From contig CM034305.1 of the NCBI GenBank assembly GCA_019925795.1, forward strand, positions 69,862,573 through 69,926,572: a stretch of DNA of 64,000 bases. The letters are read 5' to 3'. This DNA is from Dendrobium chrysotoxum. Its lineage: Eukaryota; Streptophyta; Magnoliopsida; Asparagales; Orchidaceae. This document shows positions 45,656-49,462 of the stretch, piece by piece. The notes under the pieces were generated by a model, which did no database searches, was not told where the DNA came from, and worked only from the letters and a program-made list of their open reading frames with translations. The translations under genes and the position numbers were made by a program. How positions within the stretch are numbered: position 1 is the first letter of the stretch; every line of letters starts with the position of its first letter.

Positions 45656-46633
45656 TGTAAATTTGATTGGGTTCTTTGAATGAGTACAAGGGAATGATGA
45701 TATTTGATAATATTAGGCAAACAAATCATGAAGGGGATAGTCAGTTTGATTGTCTATTCCAAAGAAGTCTTTAAGAAGCTCAATTTTTAACGGTCTTATT
45801 TCTCATTGAAATTTACTAATGGCAGTGATTCTTAGATCACACTATTAAGATCGACGAGGACATTGATAATGATCATGAGTCAAACTTTATAAAAGGGTGA
45901 TAAGGCTCCAAAAGCTGACTTGCTGGGTCAAATTTCAAATTATAGTAAGATATGATGAGTTTGATTTTTGTTTAACTTGTTGCATGCTTTCGTATGTGAA
46001 TTTAAGTTCAGGTTAGAATAATTTCAATTGAATTTATTGTTTAATTTAAACCATATTGGTTGTTGCTATAGATATGTTTGTCTCGTTGGAACTCTTTATA
46101 GGATACGTGATTGGCTCTCATAGAGCTTTCGCTCTGGATTATCTAAAGTAGATTTATGATTTCTTATCGTAGAGTTTAAATTATAATTATTTTCTGTGAT
46201 CTAACGGCCTGAAGGTTTGAAGCAGGATTTACTTTCTACTTTGGATCTGGTTCCCGCGGACAAAATTGAATTTCTTCTCATAATAGCTCCAGTCAAGGAG
46301 TCTTATGATCTTGCATGCATGGCGTTCAAGACAGCTGAAAATTTTAATGTGCCACTTAAGGTATGCGTCATCTGGCCTCATGGTTCGTCTTTAAAGATTC
46401 CAAATTGTAGTAGCACAGAATTGGAGCCTTGGAGGAACTATATAGATGTTGTAGAAGTTAAGAGCCAATCTTCTGGGTCATGGTGGGAGATGTGTCATTT
46501 ATCAAGCAATGGAGTTTTACTAGTCAGACCTGATGAGCATATTGCCTGGAGCACAGAATCCAACAATATTGAAGATTCTGCTTGTGAATTAGAGAGAGTC
46601 TTCTCTCTAATTATGGGAAAGAGTCCTTCATAA
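2606..46633 (+). CDS. FAD-dependent monooxygenase (PHBH fold), 3' part of gene, six exons
   Basis: A flavin-dependent aromatic-ring-hydroxylase-like protein, represented by its last 390 residues. Exons are 2606-2780, 33826-33938, 34017-34113, 34265-34481, 34790-34952 and 46226-46633. All introns are GT-AG, and phases match at every junction (1, 0, 1, 2, 0). The first exon ends in GDAAHRFPPAGGFG and the second opens MNTGIQDAHNLAWK; together these are the hallmark second FAD-binding (GD) motif of the PHBH/PheA/TfdB family. The last exon carries the C-terminal thioredoxin-like domain with LLVRPDEHIAW. No stop or frameshift interrupts the exons, so the gene looks functional despite 31.0-kb and 11.3-kb introns filled with transposons. 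Plants have a nuclear-encoded, probably organelle-targeted member annotated as an embryo-defective FAD/NAD(P)-binding oxidoreductase (Arabidopsis EMB2421 type). That assignment is from memory and the substrate is unknown. The N-terminus with the GxGxxG dinucleotide fold is outside the window. Confidence 0.85.
3445..3449 (+). repeat. Target-site duplication, left (AAAGA)
   Basis: Five bases directly before the TGTTGACC start of the 5' LTR, identical to 24283-24287 after the 3' LTR. Confidence 0.92.
3859..3911 (+). repeat. (AG)n microsatellite in 5' LTR
   Basis: 53 bp of pure AG. The same site in the 3' LTR (20064-20081) has only 18 bp, so slippage changed one copy after insertion. Confidence 0.9.
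4699..5083 (+). repeat. Array of five 18-bp hairpin repeats in 5' LTR
   Basis: Copies at 4699-4716, 4811-4828, 4880-4897, 4992-5009 and 5066-5083 read CACGCT-TTTCTT-AGCGTG: a 6-bp perfect stem with a 6-base loop. Most are preceded by CCTATA and followed by GTGGGA. The second and fifth copies each have one stem mismatch (AGCGTA, CACACT). Spacing is irregular (about 70-115 bp). Function unknown; related copies exist in the antisense LTR at 29264-29491. Confidence 0.85.
8358..8375 (+). other. Primer-binding site, tRNA-Arg type
   Basis: TGGCGACTCTGCTGGGGA lies 6 bp after the 5' LTR end. It begins with TGG, the complement of the tRNA CCA end, and matches the form reported for Ogre-like elements primed by tRNA-Arg (recalled, not searched). 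Confidence 0.85.
8684..9253 (+). pseudogene. Pre-gag coding region of the Tat/Ogre element (broken)
   Basis: A reading frame from ATG 8684 (Met-Asp-Leu-Gln) continues, after a frame change near 8900, into a frame open to the TGA at 9251. The second part is basic and proline-rich, with an Arg-Ile-Ser-Val-Phe-Glu-Arg-Leu motif and a cluster LTRRQRRKLNAELRAQQ. Similar basic segments precede gag in Tat elements, and Ogre elements carry an extra ORF1 between the 5' LTR and gag. Further stops (about 9358, 9391, 9532) separate it from the main gag frame. Whether this is an ORF1 or the decayed start of gag cannot be settled here. Confidence 0.5.
9254..9646 (+). other. Leader between pre-gag region and main gag frame
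   Basis: Same frame as the flanking pieces but with several stops. The translation is rich in Arg, Lys and Pro. The minus strand has a long open stretch over this region (to 8883) with no protein resemblance; it is taken as a chance antisense frame. Confidence 0.4.
9647..10987 (+). CDS. gag: gag, N-terminal and capsid part, Tat/Ogre element
   Basis: 446 codons to TGA 10985-10987. The first 200 residues are acidic with Met/Glu-rich repeats (residues 86-130) and a Met-rich coiled stretch (about 205-245). The last 120 residues are the retrotransposon gag/capsid domain: Pro-Tyr-Pro...Tyr-Pro-Lys-Gly-Tyr, PKFNTFDG, LFRQFVSSL, AFEWYAELP and an FAELENMFVKR helix, all typical of Tat-lineage gag. The terminal TGA falls where the family has a Trp (ITR-W-RNLS), so it is a nonsense change. 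Forms the virus-like particle shell. Confidence 0.85.
   Translation: MTSGTASRRSTPVNKQHQKWVQKKTHDDASPDGRHFGESSRGSCRSLTPPNNESNFDRSPRVEEIFLPNQEPEIQWRRRSEIRVLEGGDMEEEYMEDMGEENIEEYMKENLVEENLGEYIEENLEDVDNTLDMEVVYMVRHINVDDEAYYDDGEGDDHWQPPVRQVYRRHYEAGSTTGRGGHSQGEDEVEEVEGNLPDAENITLTDMRRQMRRQMRAKDREISQLNEKMTEMMTQMTMMMQMMQRNVAVGSMPNPPPDPPNFQAPQISGVRRAPEGGNEVNNITRQSTPQNIASTSELVTAAQLEGIITEKIKTIIAIDQAEKLVGKGRPYPAEYDQVSYPKGYSVPKFNTFDGNKNPRQHLTQFKASCGNTGGNDALLFRQFVSSLMEAAFEWYAELPNDSVKTFAELENMFVKRLASATEKITIADLALKKRKKEESVTKYITR
11041..11796 (+). CDS. gag: gag, C-terminal zinc-finger-like part (frame-shifted)
   Basis: Open frame of 251 codons, one frame off from the capsid segment; the shift lies near 11040. 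It starts with the end of the capsid domain (TFQDLLDRVAKFE), then a basic linker, then YSFKRESIAKLF and CPYHRVMSHPIEDCYVFKDW. The last is a Cys/His motif conserved in Tat gag proteins and presumably binds nucleic acid. It ends at TAG 11794-11796, after which the same frame simply continues at 11821, so this too is a nonsense change. Confidence 0.8.
   Translation: MLMGNIDDKMQPFQCMTTITTFQDLLDRVAKFEKLNLSKSKNYSDKPKKTKASGARRGEADSIFFSRADKEKHVAYNVDKGKQPMQYQEKPKQVYNLNPQLKLILGGNDKPRNYQGGGERPRQTTGTGDRTFPSFKDKMNKEYSFKRESIAKLFRQALKAGLELPECKRPDESKHSGDPNYCPYHRVMSHPIEDCYVFKDWLERKYQRGELTLSDNALTHPRKESTRVVTTSSVPPVEERKNEKKPAQEEQ
11797..12732 (+). CDS. gag-protease linker region
   Basis: Same frame as 11041-11796 beyond the TAG. 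The long Met frame is 11821-12732. It begins with a Lys-rich block (about residues 38-70), then TITQRVIDSLDEYYQ and acidic stretches with Glu-Val-Cys-Arg-Val-Ile. It ends IYDALVMSKDLQETLIQAL, the helix that usually precedes the Tat aspartic protease. It is broken by TGA 12730-12732, after which the protease is read in another frame. Confidence 0.7.
   Translation, partial: ETAVSKKIVKMLKQLEGVPGVKWKSPTEPVLNLKALPVAQASTSKQFSNQIGPSKSGKKKSSKKKTKLKKPKEKKTITQRVIDSLDEYYQTARHPIRLADLMSELKIEEAEESNEDPLPVEVCRVISVARNALTKEECTEDIPSKCCMMVSPMDYSSEEDLYFPKIDGSDPDISSQMEHVNLGGDSESTDESLDATMADLEENAQSNESEQEEIAQVQLRSGKILPPPPKKETSNKDKGKEIVINEDIIHKDPKKDTPVKGIDYNILSHLKKIPAQLSIYDALVMSKDLQETLIQALKDPKDTKRILLSAT
12733..13863 (+). 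pseudogene. Aspartic protease (retropepsin) of the Tat/Ogre element, broken
   Basis: Read in two frames. 12733-12971 contains ILIDPGSSINLMS with the Asp-x-Gly-Ser active-site region. After a shift near 12960, 13003-13863 continues with EAKFHVIDANTSFKALLGCPW and VVPSTLHQCMKY, the typical Tat protease flap and C-terminal part. An acidic/basic spacer follows, ending LPRFNTKGIQRML. It would cleave Gag-Pol in the particle. The TAA at 13861 comes with a further frame change. Confidence 0.75.
13864..14148 (+). other. Protease-RT junction of the Tat/Ogre element
   Basis: Pieces in different frames continue the Tat pattern: YPYLQATAPYMPMPLVRK near 13870-13930, a GYRIHEV...PPEGDLPSHH stretch near 13965-14025, and EEVYEANDHDDQPAEAKP near 14055-14110. 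Several stops separate them. In Ogre elements a spliced intron is known between protease and RT; from sequence alone I cannot tell such an intron from decay here. Confidence 0.5.
14149..15690 (+). CDS. pol: Reverse transcriptase and first RNase H, Tat/Ogre element
   Basis: 513 uninterrupted codons. RT motifs in order: APRKMRLEIEEQV (about residues 67-79), IRICIDFRDLNKACPKDDFP (about 120-140), FMDGSSGYNQI (about 161-171), FGLKNAGATYQRAM (about 192-205) and the catalytic YVDD box (about 223-226). It ends with the gypsy RNase H region LLLYTAALEESLGALLAQ (about 367-384), where the usual catalytic Asp-Ala-Ser is replaced by Thr-Ala-Ala. A degenerate first RNase H is known in Tat elements. It copies the genomic RNA into cDNA. 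The frame ends at TAA 15688-15690, immediately before the second RNase H in the same frame. Confidence 0.92.
   Translation: MDELKEVNLGTEDDPRPTFISSLLSEDQVEEIKELLCEFRDCFAWTYAEMPGLSLDVAVHRLAIKLDVTPVKQAPRKMRLEIEEQVIAETKKLIEAGFIREEKYADWIANIVPVKKKNGQIRICIDFRDLNKACPKDDFPLPVSELLVDNTLNYDIFSFMDGSSGYNQIKMAPEDERHTSFRTPIGIFCYTVMPFGLKNAGATYQRAMTRIFDELIHQKVECYVDDLVVKSIDWKDHLNDLRIVFERIRKFDLKMNPLKCAFGVSSGKFLGYVVRHRGIEVDPNKIKAIIEMPPPRSLRQLRSLQGQLAFIRRFISNLSGRCQPFSKLMKKDVRFKWDEECQEAFDSIKRYLLNPPILAAPIPGKPLLLYTAALEESLGALLAQHNEGKENALYYISRRLIGAEVRYSPIEKHCLALIFAVQKLRQYILSHKITLISKIDPLKFLMTRPALTGRLARWAVLLLQFNIVYMPQKAVKRQALADFLAAHPIPADSPLNDDLPNEQIMQVDEEKKL
15700..17007 (+). CDS. pol: Archaeal-type RNase H plus integrase N-terminal half, Tat/Ogre element
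   Basis: 435 codons in the RT frame after one in-frame stop. Residues 1-145 form a second RNase H with YFDGAS, NNEAEYEAL, GDSQLVINQ and a C-terminal ADCLAKLA, so all four acidic catalytic positions are present. This dual RNase H is specific to the Tat clade. A variable linker follows, then the integrase zinc finger (HEGLCGAH and CHEC, about residues 285-327) and the DDE core with D in GTDIIGP (about 353) and D in VISDNS (about 414). A TGA at 17005-17007 falls where related integrases have Trp before RYSSIYNP, splitting off the third catalytic residue. Confidence 0.9.
   Translation: MYFDGASSIKSPRPPNLAKAQAGIGLVFIEPEGGIMRFSFSLTEPRTNNEAEYEALITGLEIAIDVQITDLQIFGDSQLVINQVLGIYKICKLELAHYHRRALELLKQIPNVRITQVPRGQNTKADCLAKLAKELANEDKRPPIFIAVENRRVLEPAILQFPQAEGISGSSQQDATPVDPQPPQQITTKNQPGERQLVKRRRTGKFSESWLDCLDVEVEDDWRQPFVDYFKESKLLTDKSLATQIRKRALQYAFVNDTLYRRAFDQMWLRCLGTKEADKVVAEVHEGLCGAHQSGPKMAAKIKRMGYYWPTMVRDCINHAKKCHECQIHGDVIHQPPNPLHPTIASWPFECWGTDIIGPIDPPSSAGHRFILAVTDYFSKWAEAAPFREVTSEHVINFFTHNVYRFGVPLRVISDNSTALKSTKIYKFVDRHKID
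17008..17609 (+). pseudogene. pol: Integrase C-terminal half, Tat/Ogre element (frameshift)
   Basis: 17008-17155 continues the pol frame with RYSSIYNPRANSLAEAFNKT, which holds the catalytic Glu, up to EVLWAY. A one-base shift near 17150 moves the frame to 17112-17609 (TTYKTPTKATPYSLVFEAE...). The frame ends with the Tat C-terminal module GGKFVSNWEGPFVIEKVYQG...GRHLKKYHA at TAA 17607-17609. No chromodomain is present, as expected for this clade. Confidence 0.85.
17710..18045 (+). repeat. Three tandem about 117-bp repeats with long inverted arms (3' UTR repeat 1)
   Basis: Units start near 17733, 17851 and 17967, spaced 118 and 116 bp. Each has ATTTTAAATATTTATT and, about 33 bases later, AATAAATATTTAAAAT: an 18-20 bp hairpin. 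Between units lies AATTTTAACTTTATTCTATT. Located just after the integrase stop in the non-coding 3' part of the element. Confidence 0.9.
18242..18725 (+). repeat. Two copies of a about 122-bp repeat (3' UTR repeat 2)
   Basis: Copies at about 18242-18365 and 18604-18725 share GGGTGTAA, CCCAAATATGGCCGGATCGC, TGGCAGC and GGAACCCCCA, 362 bp apart. The intervening part carries unrelated sequence. Non-coding. Confidence 0.8.
19455..19596 (+). repeat. Three tandem 48-50-bp repeats before the 3' LTR (3' UTR repeat 3)
   Basis: Units at 19455, 19503 and 19553 share TGTGACATCCA and GAGATCCAC. The stretch 18820-19230 just upstream is also built from imperfect repeats containing GCAAAGGACCGAAG-like words. 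Confidence 0.85.
19646..19655 (+). other. Polypurine tract of the Tat/Ogre element
   Basis: GGGGGG followed by CATT directly before the TGTTGACC start of the 3' LTR. It is short, but in the only position where the plus-strand primer can lie. Confidence 0.7.
20064..20081 (+). repeat. (AG)n microsatellite in 3' LTR
   Basis: 18 bp of AG at the position matching the 53-bp tract in the 5' LTR. Confidence 0.85.
20867..21251 (+). repeat. Array of five 18-bp hairpin repeats in 3' LTR
   Basis: Copies at 20867-20884, 20979-20996, 21048-21065, 21160-21177 and 21234-21251. All five keep the perfect CACGCT/AGCGTG stem, including the two that are mismatched in the 5' LTR. Confidence 0.85.
24283..24287 (+). 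repeat. Target-site duplication, right (AAAGA)
   Basis: Five bases directly after the ...CCCACA end of the 3' LTR, identical to 3445-3449. This fixes the borders of the element and shows that both LTRs come from one insertion. Confidence 0.92.
24288..25612. other. Intron sequence between insertions
   Basis: AT-rich with no coding signal. It holds a (TA)n tract (24642-24702) and, from about 24763 to 25440, four diverged copies of a motif of the form GATTxAxxCTTACAACCT followed by AGGxAGxxTAGCCCAxxGAGTTTTC (near 24763, 25045, 25180 and 25395). The nature of this decayed repeat is unknown. Confidence 0.4.
24642..24702. repeat. (TA)n microsatellite, about 30 units
   Basis: Pure TA tract. The flanks are a direct duplication of GACACTCTCCTA (24632-24643 and 24704-24715). 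Confidence 0.95.
25613..27600 (+). mobile_element. Truncated sense-strand LTR related to the Tat family (family B)
   Basis: It shares the architecture of the Tat LTR: a GC-rich segment with Cys/Arg-codon-like composition (25620-26330), AACAATGAGTG with a GAGTCGAAGA block, two copies of a Gly-rich CCTCCC...GGGAGGGG...GAGAGGTTG motif (about 26515-26560 and 26695-26740), then an AATTAATTTAATTTAA desert (26780-27110) and an A-rich repeat region. The same word order recurs at 40830-43631. Neither end is preserved clearly. Confidence 0.6.
27601..28248. other. Extremely AT-rich stretch
   Basis: After a short CGGTTCAATCGGTTCGACC-like motif (27589-27610) the sequence is nearly all A and T (27640-28200). 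No gene or element end recognised. Confidence 0.4.
28249..28790 (-). pseudogene. NB-ARC resistance-gene fragment (antisense, both ends lost)
   Basis: On the minus strand, 28683-28249 is open for 144 codons with KKLLLVLDNIW (kinase-2/Walker B of CNL type), a GSMGSKVSLTN segment (RNBS-B-like) and LEGLEDDDCLQLLNNHAF (RNBS-C-like). Upstream to about 28790, broken by stops, are TLLQHVYEDERI-like residues, the sequence that normally follows the P-loop. The P-loop itself is missing because the fragment meets LTR-type DNA there. RNBS-D and the LRRs are also missing. In functional proteins this domain binds ATP/ADP and switches immune signalling; this piece cannot. It lies antisense inside the host intron. 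Confidence 0.8.
28791..30660 (-). mobile_element. Antisense Tat-type LTR remnant
   Basis: Reverse complement shows the order of the Tat LTR: a GC-rich part (30660-29900), an AATTATAATTAAT desert (29880-29620), four hairpins related to the CACGCT/AGCGTG repeat (29491-29264), the GGGGGAGACGCCGGGAGG-type motif (29230-29205), then GAACTTGAA-type repeats (29180-28791). The downstream half and both internal and terminal junctions are lost, so it is a truncated solo LTR of a related but diverged family. It abuts the NB-ARC fragment. Confidence 0.75.
29264..29491 (-). repeat. Four diverged hairpin repeats in the antisense LTR
   Basis: Copies at 29264-29282, 29330-29348, 29403-29421 and 29473-29491. 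Stems on the plus strand are CACGCT/AGCGTG, CATGCC/GGCATG, CACGCT/AGCGTG and CACGCT/AGCATG, with 7-base purine loops (AGAGAAA type). They are the reverse-strand relatives of the arrays at 4699-5083. Confidence 0.8.
30661..31398. other. Intron sequence without recognisable features
   Basis: Mixed-composition DNA. An open stretch near 30774-30959 shows no family resemblance. Confidence 0.4.
31619..31687 (+). repeat. Three tandem 23-bp repeats
   Basis: Units start at 31619, 31642 and 31665 with TTTCCCGTGGCTTTGCTG in common. Confidence 0.9.
31712..31779 (+). repeat. Two tandem 34-bp repeats
   Basis: 31712-31745 and 31746-31779 differ by two bases and share ATTTGGGCTGCTGTTTGG. Confidence 0.9.
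32763..33640 (+). mobile_element. 5'-truncated RTE-clade LINE
   Basis: Starts inside the reverse transcriptase at Tyr-Leu-Phe-Ala-Leu. A long frame (32802-33548, open also upstream) contains the catalytic MLFADDILLVD box, LYGAECWPLK, MLRWMSG, LRWFGHVKRR and GRGRPKKTW, the ordered 3' motifs of plant RTE-type LINEs. A frameshift near 33545 precedes WRKRIHVVDPT, and the element ends in (TTG)n at 33618-33640, the usual RTE tail. A 4-bp TAGC at both ends may be a short target duplication. Inserted in sense orientation 185 bp before an exon. Confidence 0.88.
33826..33938 (+). CDS. FAD-monooxygenase exon: MNTGIQDAHNLAWK segment
   Basis: Acceptor TTCTTGCAG ends at 33825 and the donor GTAACA starts at 33939. 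The first two bases complete the Gly codon begun at 2780, followed by 37 codons. They include MNTGIQDAHNLAWK and the YEIERRP helix, both strongly conserved in PHBH-fold hydroxylases directly after the GD motif. The exact continuation of motif and reading phase is what ties this exon to 2606-2780. Confidence 0.92.
34017..34113 (+). CDS. FAD-monooxygenase exon: IAIFNT segment
   Basis: Acceptor TTTACAG ends at 34016 and the donor GTATTA starts at 34114. It is phase 0 at the start and ends one base into a Val codon. It encodes Ile-Ala-Ile-Phe-Asn-Thr and a helix with a Pro-Ala-Ala-Leu-Gly-Val-Asp-Pro turn, which continues the Arg-Arg-Pro of the previous exon as expected for the family. Confidence 0.88.
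34265..34481 (+). CDS. FAD-monooxygenase exon: substrate-domain to C-terminal linker
   Basis: Acceptor TTTGGCAG ends at 34264 and the donor GTTAGTAAG starts at 34482. It encodes about 72 residues with a Leu-Gly-Arg-Ala-Gln-Leu motif, an Asn-Pro-Ile-Gly-Ser loop and the sequence LQLQFPAEDLGFR. In PHBH-type enzymes a Gly-Phe-Arg/Tyr motif introduces the C-terminal domain. The final Arg codon is split and completed at 34790. Confidence 0.9.
34790..34952 (+). CDS. FAD-monooxygenase exon: start of C-terminal domain
   Basis: Acceptor GATCTACAG ends at 34789 and the donor GTTAGC starts at 34953. It encodes YIEGALV, a variable acidic/basic loop, and a Pro-Gly-Ala-Arg-Leu-Pro-His motif typical of the start of the thioredoxin-like domain (the usual form is PGxRLPH). 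It ends in phase 0 with Ser-Ser-Glu. The next exon is 11.3 kb away. Confidence 0.88.
34981..35041. repeat. (TA)n microsatellite
   Basis: About 30 pure TA units, 28 bp after the end of an exon. Confidence 0.95.
35858..37703 (-). mobile_element. Antisense 3' portion of a Tat-type LTR
   Basis: It begins TGTGGGCTCC, the reverse complement of the Tat LTR end. It then follows that LTR backwards: the CATAAAGTCC/CCCTCATTTTG block (35965-36020), AATTACCCCT (36061-36070), the CCATGGTTTCGTCGTCCC block (36256-36275), the paired Gly/Asp-like blocks (36540-36730), a duplicated CTCCAGTTGA...CATCATCGGGG motif (36894-36937 and 36993-37035), and the ACATCACGTATATACACGT block (37510-37530). It stops at 37703 where a sense-strand LTR begins, so it was truncated by that insertion. 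Confidence 0.75.
40058..40800 (+). repeat. Higher-order repeats of TAAGACCCAC motifs
   Basis: Words GTAAGACCCACT, GCCACTT and AGTGAAGTA recur many times. A larger unit of about 375 bp repeats (compare 40058-40330 with 40433-40760). The same words return at 42780-43160 in the second body copy. Confidence 0.7.
41064..41126. repeat. (TA)n microsatellite
   Basis: About 31 pure TA units inside the second body copy of the LTR. Confidence 0.95.
44626..44948. mobile_element. Hairpin MITE, about 320 bp
   Basis: Left arm 44641-44700 (AATAATCCCTCAACTATTCG, TATGTGGCTAATTTAATACT) is an imperfect inverted copy of right arm 44880-44937 (GGTCACATACGAATGGTTGA). A second inner pair, 44705-44755 against 44840-44875, shares CTCAACTATA / TATAGTCAAG and ATGACCCCTC / GAGGGACCAT. 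Almost the whole length folds back. It has no coding capacity, and ends and target duplication are not sharp. Confidence 0.75.
45630..45655. repeat. G homopolymer, 26 bases
   Basis: Follows an A run in the intron; length may be uncertain for technical reasons. Confidence 0.85.
46226..46633 (+). CDS. FAD-monooxygenase terminal exon: thioredoxin-like domain and stop
   Basis: Acceptor TTGAAGCAG ends at 46225. The exon starts in phase 0 with Asp-Leu-Leu-Ser-Thr-Leu-Asp-Leu and runs 135 codons to TAA (46631-46633). It includes the beta strand KIEFLLIIAP, VCVIWP, a WWEMCHL segment, and LLVRPDEHIAW, the conserved C-terminal motif of aromatic-ring hydroxylases. The length and last motif match a complete C-terminus. 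Confidence 0.92.
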   Translation, partial: DLLSTLDLVPADKIEFLLIIAPVKESYDLACMAFKTAENFNVPLKVCVIWPHGSSLKIPNCSSTELEPWRNYIDVVEVKSQSSGSWWEMCHLSSNGVLLVRPDEHIAWSTESNNIEDSACELERVFSLIMGKSPS

Positions 46634-47979
46634 AAATAATATTTGTAAGGCTTTTTACGCCTGTTGTACCCAACTCGTTGCCAAGGAAAGAAAGTGATCC
46701 ATTATCCCGGGAAAAGAACCGACGACCCAATTGGTGCTCTGGGACCGAACATTATTTAAATTTTCTTTGTATTATTTTTGTTACTTCGTTTGGTCTAAAA
46801 AATAAAGTTATTTTAACGTTATCCAAGAAAAGGCTCAAGTACAATAGCCTAGTCAATAGTCTAATAAAGAGCTCATAATTTAGATTATTTTAAATGTAAT
46901 GTGTTTTTTATTTTTCATCCAAAAACTTATATAGCCATCTATGACATAGTTTGGTATAGATGAAAAAATAGTTGGTTATAACCCATTATTGACTACCAAC
47001 CTTATTTTTTCTCCCTTCTTTCCCTCTATAAGTATTTTTTCATCCAAAGGTGGTTGCCCAAGAGTATTGTTATGCTTATAAATATGGGTTGAAATGCATT
47101 ATAGTTTGGCATTAATAAATAAAATATTTTTGTGGAGAAGTATTCTTCATGTAGTTGTTTTTTTGTGGCTTCAAGTAGTTTGCTTATCTTGGATGAGTTA
47201 GGTGGTTATGTTTATATTTTCTTTAAGTTGCTTATTACTCTTCTTAAAAATATGCTCCAAACTCTTTAAATCTCTTTCTCCACTTCGTAAGCATCCTCCA
47301 ATATCAAACCAATAGCCAAAATTTAAAATCATTCTAAACTCCTCCACATAGCTCTTGACGAAATGAGGGAACACTAGGATGTAGGCCTTGTTCCTTATGC
47401 CTCGACATCCTCTTAGATTTCATCAAAATCTATCATCAACTTCAAATCATAAGTTCACATCCTAAGCTAATCCTCTACTATCATTTTCAGCCATTATCCT
47501 GCATAAAATTCACTCCTAAGGTGATCTTCAAAATCAGACCAAAGTAGTTCAAATTGGACTATTTTTGACATTCCTACTAGCATATTCCTTTAAACCCCTC
47601 ACTATTCCACAAAAAACTTTTGAACATTTCTTTAAAAATTAAAATAAAGATTCATAGCCATTTCTATTCATTACTCTCACCAAAATACTATCCACCATCA
47701 TCATATTTCATATTAGTGTAAACTTAGGAATGAGCAAATCATGTCAAAACTTTTAAACAACAGAAGAAAGATTTTATAATAATGGATTTTTGTCCAAAGG
47801 CTTGTGTGTCACTATAGCAAGTGTGAGGTTAGTAGATTCTTTTCATGGATATATAGTATATTTCTTGCAAGTTTATGGTGTAAGCATAAAATCTAATTAG
47901 CAAGCTCTACCATAAAGCCTTGCTAATTTGTCCACGTAAAACTATTTGGGAATGTAATTATATGATTTAATTTTTCTGA
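46634..47979. other. 3' flank of the FAD-monooxygenase gene
   Basis: Contains the presumed 3' UTR and then T-rich and A/T-rich intergenic sequence. The minus strand around 47260-47700 has a bias resembling decayed coding sequence, but I recognise no domain. Confidence 0.4.
46801..46806 (+). promoter_or_regulatory. Candidate polyadenylation signal of the FAD-monooxygenase gene
   Basis: An AATAAA hexamer lies 168 bp after the stop codon, in a T-rich context. Plant polyadenylation signals are loose, so position and context are the only support. Confidence 0.3.
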
Positions 47980-48081
47980 AGTTTGTACAACACAATCTGG
48001 ATTGTACTGTACGATATGCCTAGTCAGAAATTAATTAAAATATTTGACTTAAGTAAAATAAAATTAAAATTAAAATGAACT

Positions 48082-48510
48082 AATCATATTGTATGATTCA
48101 AATCGTGTAGGATGATCAGTTATAATCAAAAGCCCCCACCACCATTCAAAATTAAGCAATATTTTAAAATTTAAAAATTTATCTATTCATATTGTACGTA
48201 CAAAATTGTAATGCACGTGCTTTTAAAAACTTATCTAATTTAATCCATGTAATTAATCAATCAAATATGTGGTAATTAACATTTTCAATCGTACGGTACA
48301 AATTAGATCGTACTAGACGATCGATAGAGATGATTTTTGGTCATCTCAGAGTTCGTCCATGATGAACTGTGATTCGATTATACTAATCGTATTGTACGAC
48401 CAAAAGTTCATACTAGACAATCAGTAAATATTTTTGAACTGTCATACAGACCACCATTCATCGTACATCTCTCATAGGGTAGAACTGAACAAATCATATT
48501 GTACGATCCA
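48082..48510. repeat. CpG-palindrome array in the 5' LTR (SIRE-like)
   Basis: Units such as AATCATATTGTATGATT, AATCGTACGGTAC, ATCGTACTAGACGATCG, AATCGTATTGTACGACC and AATCATATTGTACGATC, irregularly spaced, ending just before the TATA-like box at 48521. Confidence 0.75.
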
Positions 48511-49380
48511 TGCATCACACTATACAAATAGAGGCGGTAGAATTGAAAAATTGGAGTTTTTAAAAACCTATATTTAAATTTCACTTAATTCATATCTTTG
48601 ATAGTTTGAGAGTGTGAGGCTTTGTAAGCAAGGGTTTGAAGAGAGAGATTTGAGTAAGGGGGAGGGGGAGAGAGAGGTAAAGTTGTGAGAAAGAGAGAGA
48701 GAAGAGCCTTGTGGGTACAAGGGAGTGTAAAAGGGTGTTTTCACACAATTGCTCTGACTAATGTCCACCTTATTCCTCCATGTGTTAGAATCATTTTTTA
48801 GGAAAACTCCATCAAGAAGCGCTTAGTGTTAAAGGGCCATTGGCTACTATGCTACATTGGGAAGGTGAAAGAGATTCGACTACTCCGCCGCACTTGGGAA
48901 GGTGAAATGGATTTCGATTCTCAACCGCACAGAGGGTGAAAGTGATTTTGTGAAGGCTTCTCTGCCTTGCCGAGGGGGCTAAAGGAGAGTCACTGAAGTG
49001 TTTAGTGCAATACTCGAAGAGGAAGGCTTCGGATAGTGGACATAAGTCAAGTTGACTGAACCATTATAAAATTTTGGTGTGTGTGTTCCTTTACTTTTTA
49101 CACTTTATTTCCTTTGATTTATTTTTTTGCACATTTACTTTCCAATAAATCTAGGTTGAGCATTATTATATTTGTGATACTATATCATTGTGATTATTTT
49201 GAGATTTAGCCTTTGTTTGAAAAGAGATAAAAATAAAACAAATAAAAAATATAATTAGTTTTTGTTTCATTATTCACTTTCGTATTGAAAATATGATTTT
49301 GATTATAAGTTTGGGAAATTAGTTTTTATTTCAAAAAGAATTTTTAAAAAAGTTTTTTAAATACACCAATTCGCCCTCCG

Positions 49381-49398
49381 CCCCCCCCCCCCCCCCCC
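49381..49398. repeat. C homopolymer, 18 bases
   Basis: Near the LTR end, where SIRE-type LTRs normally carry a shorter run of C. Confidence 0.9.
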
Positions 49399-49451
49399 TA
49401 GTGTGTCATTTAGTAGCTAGTGGTTTCATAACCATCCTTTGAACTTTCAAG

Positions 49452-49462
49452 TGGCATCAGAG
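49452..49462 (+). other. Primer-binding site, initiator-tRNA-Met type
   Basis: TGGCATCAGAG differs by one base from the standard copia site TGGTATCAGAG and lies two bases after the LTR end. Confidence 0.75.

Larger units (their letters stand above)
34953..46225 (+). other. 11.3-kb intron of the FAD-monooxygenase gene
   Basis: It lies between the GTTAGC donor and the GAAGCAG acceptor, phase 0. It carries an antisense Tat-type LTR fragment, a duplicated sense-strand LTR, a hairpin MITE, a (TA)n tract and a G homopolymer. Sequence at 35043-35857, 43632-44625 and 44949-46225 shows no feature I recognise. Confidence 0.8.
47980..49449 (+). repeat. 5' LTR of a SIRE-like Ty1/copia element (left end lost)
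   Basis: Contains a run of CpG-derived palindromes (48082-48510), a TATA-like TATACAAATA (48521-48530), a purine-rich leader with GAGAGA runs, and a late region with GTGCAATACTCGAAGAGGAA, GGCTTCGGATAGTGGACATA and a C-rich ATTCGCCCTCCGCCCC ending, all familiar from SIRE/Maximus LTRs. It ends ...TTTCA, two bases before the primer site. The left border is a guess. Confidence 0.65.

Noticed and set aside
47260..47700. Minus-strand gag-like sequence
   Set aside because: Composition hints at decayed coding DNA, but no ordered motif could be identified, so it is left unannotated.
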